DNA from: Piscinibacter sp.
GTDB taxonomy: Bacteria > Pseudomonadota > Gammaproteobacteria > Burkholderiales > Burkholderiaceae_C
Direction: 5' to 3'
Length of the DNA: 64,000 nucleotides
Assembly (NCBI GenBank): GCA_019635485.1
Contig: JAHBZL010000003.1
Span: forward strand, 105,087 to 169,086
The translations under genes and the position numbers were made by a program. Each line of letters opens with the position of its first letter. Position 1 is the stretch's first letter. Shown here one piece after another: positions 48,339-56,830 of this stretch. The notes under the pieces were generated by a model, which saw nothing but the letters and a program-made list of their open reading frames with translations, did no database searches and was not told the origin of the DNA.

Positions 48339-49060
48339 GGGTGCGCCGTCCGACCTGGCTGTTCGACCTCGACAACACGCTGCACGACGCCAGCCACGCC
48401 GCCTTCGGCCCGACCAACCGGGCGATGACGGAGTACATCGCCGAGCACCTCGGGCTCGCCTACGACGCCGCCTGGTCGCTGCGCCAGCACTACTGGAAGC
48501 ACTACGGCGCGACGCTGCTCGGCCTGGTGCGGCACCATGGCGTGCGCGCGGCGCACTTCCTCGAGCAGACGCATCGCCTGCCCGGGCTCGAGCAGCGCCT
48601 GCGCACCAGCGCGCACGACCGCGCGGCGCTGAAACGCCTGCCGGGCCGCAAGCTGATCCTGACCAACGCGCCGCGCGCCTACGCGCTGCGCGTGCTGGAC
48701 ACGCTGCGCCTGACCGACTGCTTCGACGGCGTGCTCAGCATCGAGGACATGACGATGTTCGGGCAGCCCCGTCCGAAGCCCGATGCGCGCATGTTCCGCC
48801 ACGTGCTCGCGCGCCTGAAGCTGCGCCCGGTGGACTGCGTGCTGGTCGAGGACACGCTCGAGCATCAGAAGGCCGCGCACGCCATCGGCATGCGCGCGGT
48901 GTGGATGCAGCGCTATCTGAACGGGCGCTTCCGCGGGACTTTGCGTGACGGAATCAACGACGGGCGTAGAACCCCGGAAGTTGGTGTTCACCCTTGCCAC
49001 TCTCCCGGGTATGTGTATGCCAGAATCAAGTCGCTCCAGACGTTACGCGCCCTGAGATGA
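48335..49060 (+). CDS. Pyrimidine 5'-nucleotidase (HAD superfamily)
   Basis: 241 aa, GTG start. HAD motif I FDLDNTLHD with nucleophile Asp, motif II LTNAP, motif III/IV KPDARMF and VLVEDTLEHQ. This is the Sdt1/YjjG-like pyrimidine 5'-nucleotidase family, widespread next to slmA in betaproteobacteria. The last 35 residues are Gly/Arg-rich and poorly conserved-looking. Stop overlaps the slmA ATG (ATGA). Confidence 0.88.
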   Translation: MRVRRPTWLFDLDNTLHDASHAAFGPTNRAMTEYIAEHLGLAYDAAWSLRQHYWKHYGATLLGLVRHHGVRAAHFLEQTHRLPGLEQRLRTSAHDRAALKRLPGRKLILTNAPRAYALRVLDTLRLTDCFDGVLSIEDMTMFGQPRPKPDARMFRHVLARLKLRPVDCVLVEDTLEHQKAAHAIGMRAVWMQRYLNGRFRGTLRDGINDGRRTPEVGVHPCHSPGYVYARIKSLQTLRALR

Positions 49061-49761
49061 GCTCTTCCACCGAACCCGCGTCCGTTCCTTCAGTCGAGAC
49101 CGACGCGGCCCCGGTGGAGTCCGCGGAGTCCGATTCGGCTGCGGCCGCGCCCGCCGAGGATCCGCCGGCGACACCGGCGCGCAAGCGCCCCAAGCCGGGC
49201 GAGCGCCGTATCCAGATCCTGCAGACGCTGGCCAGCATGCTCGAGCAGCCGGGTGCCGAGCGAATCACGACGGCCGCGCTGGCCGCCCGGCTCGAGGTCA
49301 GCGAAGCGGCGCTTTACCGCCATTTCGCCAGCAAGGCCCAGATGTTCGAAGGCCTGATCGAGTTCATCGAGAGCAGCGTGTTCACGCTGGTCAATCAGAT
49401 CGGCGAACGCGAGGCCGATGCGGCCACGCAGGTGCGCAAGGTGCTCACCGTGCTGCTGCAGTTCGGCGAGAAGAACCCCGGCATGACACGCGTGATGGTC
49501 GGCGATGCGCTGGTGTTCGAGAACGATCGGCTGCTCGCGCGCATGAACCAGTTCTTCGACCGCATCGAGTCGCAGCTGCGCCAGAGCCTGCGCAGCGCCG
49601 CCGAGGCCGGCGGGTCGGCGACGCCGACGGTCGACGCCAACGCGCAGGCGTCGGCGCTGACCGCCTTCGCCGTCGGCCGCCTGCACCGCTACGCGCGCTC
49701 GGGCTTCAAGCGCAGCCCGACCGAACACCTCGACGCCGCGCTGGCCCTGTTCGGCGCCTGA
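49057..49761 (+). CDS. slmA: Nucleoid occlusion factor SlmA
   Basis: 234 aa TetR-family protein: disordered Ala/Pro/acidic N-terminus (about 1-48), HTH (ITTAALAARLEVSEAALYRHF), then the TetR C-terminal domain. It binds SBS sites on the chromosome and blocks FtsZ over the nucleoid. The argB-slmA neighbourhood is the standard one. A weak promoter-like TTGCCA...TATGCC lies at 48994-49021 within the previous gene. Confidence 0.92.
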   Translation: MSSSTEPASVPSVETDAAPVESAESDSAAAAPAEDPPATPARKRPKPGERRIQILQTLASMLEQPGAERITTAALAARLEVSEAALYRHFASKAQMFEGLIEFIESSVFTLVNQIGEREADAATQVRKVLTVLLQFGEKNPGMTRVMVGDALVFENDRLLARMNQFFDRIESQLRQSLRSAAEAGGSATPTVDANAQASALTAFAVGRLHRYARSGFKRSPTEHLDAALALFGA

Positions 49762-49798
49762 GCCGGCGGCCCGGCCCGGGCTGACCGGCGTCCTCCGC

Positions 49799-50449
49799 AT
49801 GCACACGCTCGAACTCGGCGGCCGGCCGCTGGTGCTGCTGGCGCAGAAGGCTGCCTGGCTGCCGGCGTCGCGCACGCTGCTGATCGCCGACGCGCACATC
49901 GGCAAGGCGGTGAGCTTCCGGGCGCTCGGCGTGCCGGTGCCGCGCGGCACGACCAGCGACACGCTGGCGCGTCTGGCGGGGCTCGTCGAGCAGATGGCGG
50001 CGCGGCGGGTGATCTTTCTCGGCGACCTGCTGCACTCGGCACGCGCGCACGCGCCGTCGACCCTCGGCGCGCTGGCGCGCTGGCGCAGCGCGCACGCGTC
50101 GCTCGATCTGGTGCTGGTGCGCGGCAACCACGACGACCGGGCGGGCGACCCGCCCGCGTCGCTGCAGTTCGAGGTCGTCGACGAACCGTTCGCGGCGGAC
50201 GGCTTCGCGCTGTGCCACCACCCGCATCCGCGCGAGGGCGCCTACGTGCTGGCCGGCCACCTGCATCCGTGCGTGACGCTGGGCGGGCGCGCGCGCGACC
50301 GGTTGCGCCTGCCGTGTTTCCACTTCGGCGCGCGCGTCGGCGTGCTGCCGGCCTTCGGCAGCTTCACCGGCATGCATCCGATCGAGCGCGTGCCGGGCGA
50401 CCGCACGTTCGTGGTCGCGGACGACGGCGTCACCGAACTGCCCACGTAA
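49799..50449 (+). CDS. pdeM: Ligase-associated phosphoesterase PdeM
   Basis: 216 aa calcineurin-like metallophosphoesterase: LIADAHIGK, FLGDLLH, VRGNHDD and LAGHLHP match the five metal-binding blocks. Family members normally sit with a DNA ligase, an exonuclease and Lhr-type helicase. Here it is alone between slmA and DUF815. Predicted DNA repair phosphoesterase. 37 bp after slmA; ribosome site is weak. Confidence 0.87.
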   Translation: MHTLELGGRPLVLLAQKAAWLPASRTLLIADAHIGKAVSFRALGVPVPRGTTSDTLARLAGLVEQMAARRVIFLGDLLHSARAHAPSTLGALARWRSAHASLDLVLVRGNHDDRAGDPPASLQFEVVDEPFAADGFALCHHPHPREGAYVLAGHLHPCVTLGGRARDRLRLPCFHFGARVGVLPAFGSFTGMHPIERVPGDRTFVVADDGVTELPT

Positions 50450-50462
50450 ACTGGCGGACATC

Positions 50463-51329
50463 ATGTCGGATGTCCACACGCTCATCGCGCGCGCGGAAGC
50501 GCTCATCACCCGTCTCGAGGCGGTGCTGCCGCACGCTCCCGCGGCGCCCGACTGGGCGGCGTCGATCGCGTTCCGCTACCGCAAGCGCGGCGGCTCGGGG
50601 GCGCTCGAGCCGGTGCGCCACGTCGCGACGATCCGCCTCGCCGAGCTGGTCGAGGTCGAGCCCCAGAAGGAACGGCTGCTGCGCAACACCGCGCAGTTCG
50701 TTGCCGGCCATGCCGCCAACAACGTGCTGCTGACCGGCGCCCGCGGCACCGGCAAGAGCTCGCTGGTCAAGGCCTGCCTGAACGAGTTCGCACCCCGCGG
50801 CCTGCGCCTGATCGAAGTCGACAAGACCGACCTGATCGACCTGCCGGACATCGTCGAACTGGTCGCCGGCCGCGCGGAGCGCTTCATCGTGTTCTGCGAC
50901 GACCTGAGCTTCGACGAAGGGGAGCCGGGCTACAAGGCGCTCAAGTCCATCCTGGACGGCTCGGTGGCGCAGGCGTCGGACAACCTGCTGATCTACGCGA
51001 CCAGCAACCGCCGCCACCTGCTGCCCGAGTACATGCGCGAGAACCTCACCTACCAGCACACCGAGGACGGCGAGGTGCACCCGGGCGAGGTGGTGGAGGA
51101 GAAGATCTCGCTGTCGGAGCGCTTCGGCCTGTGGGTCAGCTTCTATCCGTTCACGCAGGACGAGTACCTCGCGATCGTCGCGCAGTGGCTACGCGGCTTC
51201 GGCGTCGACGAGGCCGCCATCGCCGCGGCGCGCCAGGAGAGCCTGGTGTGGGCGCTGGAGCGCGGCTCGCGCTCCGGGCGGGTCGCCTACCAGTTCGCGA
51301 AGGACTACGCCGGGAGGCACCACGCGTGA
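50463..51329 (+). CDS. DUF815 AAA+ ATPase
   Basis: 288 aa. Walker [17 protein letters not shown], Walker [13 protein letters not shown], and sensor-like [12 protein letters not shown]. The family is common in bacteria and often precedes mutT in betaproteobacteria; function not established. The start codon lies 10 nt after TAAACT, a weak -10, suggesting a very short leader. Overlaps mutT by 4 bp. Confidence 0.88.
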   Translation: MSDVHTLIARAEALITRLEAVLPHAPAAPDWAASIAFRYRKRGGSGALEPVRHVATIRLAELVEVEPQKERLLRNTAQFVAGHAANNVLLTGARGTGKSSLVKACLNEFAPRGLRLIEVDKTDLIDLPDIVELVAGRAERFIVFCDDLSFDEGEPGYKALKSILDGSVAQASDNLLIYATSNRRHLLPEYMRENLTYQHTEDGEVHPGEVVEEKISLSERFGLWVSFYPFTQDEYLAIVAQWLRGFGVDEAAIAAARQESLVWALERGSRSGRVAYQFAKDYAGRHHA

Positions 51330-51763
51330 GCGCGGCTTCGCAGCGCACGCCGGTCGACGTGGCCGTGGGCGTGCTGATCGACGCCGACGGGCGCTTCCTG
51401 CTGACCTCGCGGCCGGAGGGCAAGGTGTACGCCGGCTACTGGGAGTTCCCGGGCGGCAAGCTGGAAGCGGGCGAGACGGTCGAGGCGGCGCTGCGCCGCG
51501 AACTGCACGAGGAACTCGGCATCACGATCGGCCCGGCCGAGCCCTGGAAGGTCGAACTAGTCGACTACCCGCACGCGCGCGTGCGCCTGCACTTCCGCAA
51601 GGTGTACCGCTGGAGCGGCGCGTTCGAGATGCGCGAGCGCCAGTCGATGGCCTGGCAGGCGCTGCCGGTCGAGGTGGCGCCGGTGCTGCCGGGCACCGTG
51701 CCGGTGCTGCGCTGGTTCGCCGACGAGCGGGGCTTCCAGGGTGCCACGCACCGCGACGCCTGA
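51326..51763 (+). CDS. mutT: 8-oxo-dGTP diphosphatase MutT (Nudix)
   Basis: 145 aa, GTG start within the DUF815 stop (GTGA). Intact Nudix box [18 protein letters not shown] followed by HEELGI, with the required Glu residues. Hydrolyses 8-oxo-dGTP and prevents A:T to C:G transversions. In some proteins MutT is fused to a thiamine-synthase-like domain; here it is not. Confidence 0.93.
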   Translation: MSAASQRTPVDVAVGVLIDADGRFLLTSRPEGKVYAGYWEFPGGKLEAGETVEAALRRELHEELGITIGPAEPWKVELVDYPHARVRLHFRKVYRWSGAFEMRERQSMAWQALPVEVAPVLPGTVPVLRWFADERGFQGATHRDA

Positions 51764-51771
51764 GCGCTCGC

Positions 51772-51777
51772 TACACT
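51772..51777 (+). promoter_or_regulatory. Putative leaderless hisI promoter (-10 TACACT)
   Basis: TACACT, exactly 6 nt (GGCCGC), then ATG at 51784. Same design as hemA, ypjD, ruvC and the 27679 gene. Confidence 0.45.
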
Positions 51778-51783
51778 GGCCGC

Positions 51784-52173
51784 ATGGACTGGCTCGACGA
51801 AGTCAAGTGGGACGCGCAGGGGCTCGTGCCGGTGATCGCGCAGGAGCTCGGCAGCAATGATGTGCTGATGTTCGCGTTCATGAACCGCGAGGCGCTCGCG
51901 AAGACGGCGGAGCTGGGCGAAGCGGTCTACTGGAGCCGCTCGCGCGGGCGGCTGTGGCACAAGGGCGAGGAATCGGGCCATTTCCAGAAGGTGCACGAGC
52001 TGCGCCTGGACTGCGACAAGGACGTGGTGCTGCTGAAGGTGAGCCAGCTCGGGCACGAACCCGGCATCGCTTGCCACACCGGCCGCCATTCCTGCTTCTT
52101 CCACCGCCTCGAAGGCGGCGCGTGGACACCGGTCGAGCCGGTGCTGATGGATCCGGAGCGCATCTACAAATGA
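51784..52173 (+). CDS. hisI: Phosphoribosyl-AMP cyclohydrolase
   Basis: 129 aa. Zinc/metal ligands in CDKDVVLLK and the signature [11 protein letters not shown]. Third step of histidine synthesis. Separate from HisE, as usual in betaproteobacteria; its stop overlaps hisE (ATGA). Confidence 0.96.
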   Translation: MDWLDEVKWDAQGLVPVIAQELGSNDVLMFAFMNREALAKTAELGEAVYWSRSRGRLWHKGEESGHFQKVHELRLDCDKDVVLLKVSQLGHEPGIACHTGRHSCFFHRLEGGAWTPVEPVLMDPERIYK

Positions 52174-52526
52174 CCCGCAGCGACGACACCCTGGCGCGCC
52201 TGGCCGCCGTGATCGAGTCGCGCCGCGGCGGCGACCCGGACAAGAGCTACGTCGCGCGCCTGTTCGCGAAGGGCCCGGACGCGATCCTGAAGAAGATCGG
52301 CGAGGAGGCCACCGAAACGGTGATGGCCTGCAAGGACGGCGTGCCGGAGAAGATCGTCTACGAAGTCGCCGACCTCTGGTTCCACTCGATGCTGGCGCTC
52401 GCCGCGCACGGCCTGACGCCCGAGCACGTGCTCGCCGAACTGCGCCGGCGCGAGGGCCTCTCGGGCCTGGAGGAGTTCGCCCTGCGCAAGGCACAATCGC
52501 GCGACGAGGAGGATCGCCAGCCATGA
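52170..52526 (+). CDS. hisE: Phosphoribosyl-ATP pyrophosphatase
   Basis: 118 aa, MazG-type helical fold with the EEATETVMA metal-binding motif and [10 protein letters not shown]. Second step of histidine synthesis. Overlaps hisI and the next membrane protein gene. Confidence 0.96.
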   Translation: MTRSDDTLARLAAVIESRRGGDPDKSYVARLFAKGPDAILKKIGEEATETVMACKDGVPEKIVYEVADLWFHSMLALAAHGLTPEHVLAELRRREGLSGLEEFALRKAQSRDEEDRQP

Positions 52527-52891
52527 ACGACGAAGTGATCGAGGTCACCCCGGTGCCCGCGCCCGACGCCGCGAAGCTCGAGAGCCTGAAGCAGCTGACG
52601 ATGATCATCTACGTGCTGTACGCGTGCAGCCTGTTCGTCGGCATCACCGGCATCGTCGCGATCGTGATGAACTACGTGAAGCGCGACGACACGCGCGGCA
52701 CCATCTACGAGAGCCACTTCACCTGGCAGATCCGGACCTTCTGGTGGGGGCTGCTGTGGGCGGTGCTGGGCTTCATCACCACCTTCATCCTGGTCGGATT
52801 CGCGGTCCTGTTCGCCAACTTCGTCTGGTGCATCTACCGCATCGTCAAGGGGTTCCTGAACTGGAACGACGGCAAGCCGATGGTGGTGTGA
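52523..52891 (+). CDS. DUF4870-like small membrane protein
   Basis: 122 aa with three to four TM helices (about 29-50, 70-95, and onward), typical of the DUF4870/Tic20-like fold; [21 protein letters not shown] links helices 1 and 2. Common next to hisE and hinT in betaproteobacteria. Function unknown. Confidence 0.85.
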   Translation: MNDEVIEVTPVPAPDAAKLESLKQLTMIIYVLYACSLFVGITGIVAIVMNYVKRDDTRGTIYESHFTWQIRTFWWGLLWAVLGFITTFILVGFAVLFANFVWCIYRIVKGFLNWNDGKPMVV

Positions 52892-52892
52892 G

Positions 52893-53240
52893 ATGAGCGC
52901 CGACCCGAACTGCGTCTTCTGCAAGATCGTCGCCGGGCAGATCCCGAGCCGCAAGGTCCACGAGGACGACGAGCTGCTCGTCTTCCACGACATCGCGCCG
53001 TGGGCGCCGGTGCACGTGCTGATCATCCCGAAGCTGCACGTGGCGACGCTGTACGACGTCGATGCCGGCCACACGCCGCTGCTCGGCCGCATGACCGCCC
53101 TGGCACCCGTGCTGATGCGCCAGCTCGGTGTCACGAACGGCTTCCGCATCGTGGTGAACACCGGGCATGACGGCGGCCAGGAGGTCCAGCATGTCCACAT
53201 GCACGTCATGGGCGGGCCGCGACCCTGGGCCAAGGGATAA
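52893..53240 (+). CDS. hinT: HIT-family protein HinT
   Basis: 115 aa. HIT triad HVHMHVMGG with the nucleophilic His. Hydrolyses adenosine phosphoramidates. CxxC-like CVFCKIV at the N-terminus is typical of the HinT branch. 1 bp after the DUF4870 gene. Confidence 0.94.
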   Translation: MSADPNCVFCKIVAGQIPSRKVHEDDELLVFHDIAPWAPVHVLIIPKLHVATLYDVDAGHTPLLGRMTALAPVLMRQLGVTNGFRIVVNTGHDGGQEVQHVHMHVMGGPRPWAKG

Positions 53241-53277
53241 GCGATTCCCGTCACACGGGCGAACCCGGGCGCTCCCC

Positions 53278-53310
53278 TAGAATCGAAGCTTCGTCGGCGC
53301 TTCTGCCGAC
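53278..53310 (+). promoter_or_regulatory. tatA -10 box and stem-loop leader
   Basis: TAGAAT (53278-53283) is the likely -10. The leader has a stem-loop GTCGGC-N6-GCCGAC (53293-53310) ending 2 nt before the GGAG of the ribosome site, which could modulate translation. Confidence 0.35.
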
Positions 53311-53322
53311 TGGAGAGTGATC

Positions 53323-53562
53323 ATGGGTTCATTCAGCATCTGGCATTGGCTGATCGTGCTGGTCATCGTGCTGCTGGTGTTCGGCACCAAGAAGCTCAAG
53401 AACATGGGCTCGGACCTGGGCGGCGCCGTGAAGGGCTTCAAGGACGGGCTCAAGGACGGCGCCAACGGCACCGCCGACGCCACGACCCCGCCGCAGCAGG
53501 TGGGCGCGAACAAGGCGGGCGATCCCAACACCGTCGACGTCGAGGCCAAGACCAAGTCCTGA
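53323..53562 (+). CDS. tatA: Sec-independent protein translocase subunit TatA
   Basis: 79 aa from ATG 53323 with GGAG upstream. N-terminal TM helix ([16 protein letters not shown]), then the amphipathic helix [20 protein letters not shown] and a variable tail. TatA rather than TatB by its short tail. First gene of tatABC. Confidence 0.95.
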   Translation: MGSFSIWHWLIVLVIVLLVFGTKKLKNMGSDLGGAVKGFKDGLKDGANGTADATTPPQQVGANKAGDPNTVDVEAKTKS

Positions 53563-53587
53563 ACGGCCGGTTCGCAGTTCCCCCCGC

Positions 53588-54073
53588 ATGATCGACTTCG
53601 GCTTCGACAAGATCGCGCTGATCGGCGCGGTGGCGCTGATCGTCATCGGCCCCGAGAAGCTGCCGCGCGTGGCGCGCACCGTCGGGCACCTGCTCGGCAA
53701 GGCGCAGCGCTACGTGGCCGATGTGAAGGCCGAGGTCAACCGCTCGATCGAGCTCGAAGAGCTGAAGAAGATGAAGACCCAGGTCGAGGAGGCGGCGCGC
53801 AACGTCGAGCAGACGGTCAGCAGCGAGCTGCGCGAGACCAGCGCCGAGCTCGATCGCAGCTGGCAGGATGCGACGGCCGGGCTCGGCGGCTCGGGCAGCG
53901 GCGTGGATCCGCTGCCGGCGCCGGTGCCGGAGTACCGCCACCCGAAGAAGAAGTGGCGCCTGAAGCGCGGCGCGATGCCGCAGTGGTACAAGCAGCGCCA
54001 CGGCATCCGCGGCAAGGCGCAGTCCGGCGCGGCGCGGGTGGCGCGGTTCCGCCCGCCGCGGACGCACTCTTGA
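53588..54073 (+). CDS. tatB: Sec-independent protein translocase subunit TatB
   Basis: 161 aa. Starts [21 protein letters not shown] with the conserved Glu-Pro-like GPEKLPR hinge, then a long amphipathic/coiled-coil region. Forms the TatBC receptor for twin-arginine signal peptides. Confidence 0.95.
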   Translation: MIDFGFDKIALIGAVALIVIGPEKLPRVARTVGHLLGKAQRYVADVKAEVNRSIELEELKKMKTQVEEAARNVEQTVSSELRETSAELDRSWQDATAGLGGSGSGVDPLPAPVPEYRHPKKKWRLKRGAMPQWYKQRHGIRGKAQSGAARVARFRPPRTHS

Positions 54074-54080
54074 GCCGGCG

Positions 54081-54869
54081 ATGAGCGCGCCGGACGAGAA
54101 GCCCGACGAACTCGCGGGCACCGAGCAGCCGTTTGTCTCGCACCTGATCGAGCTGCGCGACCGGCTGGTGCGTGCGCTGCTCGCGGTGGGCGTGTGCTTC
54201 GGCGCGCTGGCGCTGTGGCCCGGCCCGGGCGGGCTGTACGACCTGCTGGCCGCGCCGCTGGTGGCCAACCTGCCGCAAGGCGCGACGCTGATCGCGACCA
54301 ACGTGATCTCGCCGTTCATCGTGCCGCTGAAGATCACGCTGCTGGCGGCCTTCCTGCTTGCGCTGCCGGTCGTGCTGTACCAGACCTGGGCCTTCGTCGC
54401 GCCGGGGCTCTATTCGCACGAGAAGCGGCTGGTGCTGCCGCTGGTGATCTCGAGCACGGTGCTGTTCCTGATGGGCGTGGCGTTCTGCTACTTCTTCGTC
54501 TTCGGGCAGGTGTTCAAGTTCATCCAGAGCTTCGCGCCGAAGAGCATCACGGCGGCGCCGGACATCGAGGCCTACCTGAGCTTCGTGATGACGATGTTCA
54601 TCGCGTTCGGCGCGGCCTTCGAGGTGCCGATCGTCGTCGTCGTGCTGGCGCGCATGGGCGTCGTCAGCATCGACAAGCTGAAGGCCTTCCGCAGCTACTT
54701 CATCGTGATCGCGTTCATCATCGCCGCGATCATCACGCCGCCGGACATCGTCTCCCAGCTCGCGCTGGCGATCCCGATGTGCCTGCTCTACGAAGCCGGC
54801 ATCTGGGCCGCGAAGGCCTTCATCAAGCACACGCAGGCACCGGCCGAAGAAGGCAGCAGCGGCAACTGA
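54081..54869 (+). CDS. tatC: Sec-independent protein translocase subunit TatC
   Basis: 262 aa with six TM helices. N-terminal HLIELRDRLVRAL and conserved SPFIVPLKITLLAAFL, plus FGAAFEVPIVVV are TatC hallmarks. Core receptor of the Tat pathway. The Rieske protein of the bc1 complex at the end of this window is a likely Tat substrate. Convergent with the htrA gene, sharing almost no spacer. Confidence 0.97.
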   Translation: MSAPDEKPDELAGTEQPFVSHLIELRDRLVRALLAVGVCFGALALWPGPGGLYDLLAAPLVANLPQGATLIATNVISPFIVPLKITLLAAFLLALPVVLYQTWAFVAPGLYSHEKRLVLPLVISSTVLFLMGVAFCYFFVFGQVFKFIQSFAPKSITAAPDIEAYLSFVMTMFIAFGAAFEVPIVVVVLARMGVVSIDKLKAFRSYFIVIAFIIAAIITPPDIVSQLALAIPMCLLYEAGIWAAKAFIKHTQAPAEEGSSGN

Positions 54870-54870
54870 G

Positions 54871-56055
54871 TCACTGGGGCTGGCGCGCGCGCGCCTTCGG
54901 TCGCTGCGCCACCTTCACGCGCAGGTCCAGCGTGCGGTCGCCGCGCTGCACGCCGATCACCGCGGTGTCGTTCGGCTTCAGTGCCGCGACGGCGTTCAGG
55001 AGTTGCGCGGTGTTGCCGACGTCGCGCTCGCCGACCTTGACGACCACGTCGCCGGGCTTCAGGCCGCCGGCACTGGCCGGCCCGCTCTGCAGCACGCCGG
55101 TGATCAGCACGCCCTGGCGGATCGGCAGGTTCAGCGTCTGCGCGATCTCGGGTGTCAGGTCGCGCGGCTCGACCCCGATCCAGCCGCGCGTGACCTGACC
55201 GTCCCGGATCAGGCCGTCCAGCACCAGCCGCGCGGTGCTGACGGGAATCGCGAAGCCGATGCCGAGGTTGCCGCCGCTGCGCGAGTAGATCGCGGTGTTG
55301 ATCCCCACCAGGTTGCCGAGCGCGTCAACCAGCGCGCCGCCGGAGTTGCCCGGGTTGATCGGGGCGTCGGTCTGGATGAAGTTCTCGAACAGGTTGATGC
55401 CCAGCTGGTTGCGCCCGAGCGCGCTGACGATGCCCGAGGTCACCGTCTGCCCGACACCGAACGGGTTGCCGATCGCAAGCACCACGTCGCCGACCTGCAG
55501 CGCCTCGGCGTCGCCGAAGGCGATGACCGGCAGCCGGTCGAGTTCGACCTTCAGCACCGCGAGGTCGCTCTCCGGGTCGGTGCCAATCAGACGGGCGGTC
55601 GCGGTGCGGCCGTCGGCCAGCTGCACCTCGATGTCGTCGGCCCCTTCGATCACGTGGTTGTTGGTCAGCAGGTAACCATCGGCGCTGGCGATCACGCCCG
55701 AGCCGAGCCCGACCTGCGGCTGCTGCAGCTGCTCTGCCCGGTCCCCGAAGAAGAAGCGGAACCAGGGGTCGTTGGACTGCGCCGACCGCTGCGGCGCCTT
55801 GCGCGCCGTGATGCTCACGACGGCCGGCGTGGCGCGCCGCGCCGCGGCAGCGTAGCTCGGCACCGCGCCCGATGCGGCCACGATCGGGGCCGCCGGCATG
55901 GCTGCCAAGGGTGGTGGTGCAACCGGGGCGGACACCGACGGCACGGGCAGAGGCCCGCCGCGCGGCAGCCACTCCGGCTTCAGCGTCGCGACCACGAACA
56001 GCACCGCCACGGCCACGGTCACCGCTTGCGAGAAAATCAGCCAGGTCCTGCGCAT
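54871..56055 (-). CDS. DegS/HtrA-type membrane-anchored serine protease
   Basis: 394 aa from MRRTWLIFSQAVTVAVAVLF, an N-terminal TM anchor. Trypsin-like catalytic triad His134 (NNHVIEGAD), Asp164 (ESDLAVLKV), Ser238 (NPGNSGGALVD). One PDZ domain follows (about 290-385), with GLKPGDVVVKVG. A single PDZ and a membrane anchor match DegS/AlgW. An ATG 27 bp upstream is possible but would overlap the divergent nif3 start. Confidence 0.93.
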   Translation of the reverse strand: MRRTWLIFSQAVTVAVAVLFVVATLKPEWLPRGGPLPVPSVSAPVAPPPLAAMPAAPIVAASGAVPSYAAAARRATPAVVSITARKAPQRSAQSNDPWFRFFFGDRAEQLQQPQVGLGSGVIASADGYLLTNNHVIEGADDIEVQLADGRTATARLIGTDPESDLAVLKVELDRLPVIAFGDAEALQVGDVVLAIGNPFGVGQTVTSGIVSALGRNQLGINLFENFIQTDAPINPGNSGGALVDALGNLVGINTAIYSRSGGNLGIGFAIPVSTARLVLDGLIRDGQVTRGWIGVEPRDLTPEIAQTLNLPIRQGVLITGVLQSGPASAGGLKPGDVVVKVGERDVGNTAQLLNAVAALKPNDTAVIGVQRGDRTLDLRVKVAQRPKARARQPQ

Positions 56056-56080
56056 CTGAGCCCCACCGAAAGACCCTGTC

Positions 56081-56830
56081 ATGGCCCTTCGCTCCGAAAT
56101 CGAATCGCACCTCTTCGTCCTGCTGGACACGGGGCGTTTTCGGGATTATGGGCCGAACGGTCTGCAGGTTGAGGGCAAACCCGAAGTCCACAAGATCGTC
56201 TCGGGCGTCACGGCGAGCCTGGCGCTGATCGACGCGGCCATCGCCGCGCAGGCCGACGCCATCCTGGTCCACCACGGCCTGTTCTGGAAAGGCCACGACG
56301 GACGGGTCACCGGCTGGCTGAAGGCGCGCCTGGAGAAGCTGCTCGCCCACCAGGTGAACCTGTTCGCCTACCACCTGCCGCTGGACGCCCATCCGGAGTT
56401 CGGCAACAACGCGCAGTTCGGCGCCAAGCTGAAGCTGGCGCCGGACGGCCGCTTCGGCGACCAGGACCTGGGTTTCATCGGCGGCCCGGCGCAGCCGCTC
56501 ACGCTGGCCGCGCTGACCGCGCTGCTGCAGTTCCGCGTCGGCCGTGCGCCGGTGGTGGTGGAGGGCGACGGCCGCCCGCTGCGCCGCATCGCCTGGTGCA
56601 CCGGCGGTGCCCAGGGTTACTTCGAGGCCGCCATCGCAGCCGGTGCGGACGCCTACATCACCGGCGAGATCTCGGAGCCGCAGGCCCACTACGCGCGCGA
56701 GACCGGCGTCGCCTTCCTCGCCTGCGGCCACCATGCCAGCGAGCGTTTCGGGGCCCCGGCCGTGGCGGCGCACGTGGCGCAGCACTTCGGACTGGAGCAC
56801 GAGTTCATCGACATCGAGAACCCGGCGTGA
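56081..56830 (+). CDS. Nif3-like dinuclear metal centre protein (YbgI family)
   Basis: 249 aa. Metal-binding residues in HHGLFWKGHD, AYHLPLDAHPE and the C-terminal CGHHASERFG match the Nif3/YbgI/GTP cyclohydrolase 1 type 2 family. The biochemical role is debated. Divergent from htrA with 25 bp between their starts. GTG of pdxA overlaps its stop. Confidence 0.92.
   Translation: MALRSEIESHLFVLLDTGRFRDYGPNGLQVEGKPEVHKIVSGVTASLALIDAAIAAQADAILVHHGLFWKGHDGRVTGWLKARLEKLLAHQVNLFAYHLPLDAHPEFGNNAQFGAKLKLAPDGRFGDQDLGFIGGPAQPLTLAALTALLQFRVGRAPVVVEGDGRPLRRIAWCTGGAQGYFEAAIAAGADAYITGEISEPQAHYARETGVAFLACGHHASERFGAPAVAAHVAQHFGLEHEFIDIENPA

Noticed and set aside
48994-49021. slmA promoter TTGCCA...TATGCC
   Set aside because: Spacing is 16 bp but both hexamers are weak and the region is inside the preceding coding sequence; not counted as a feature.
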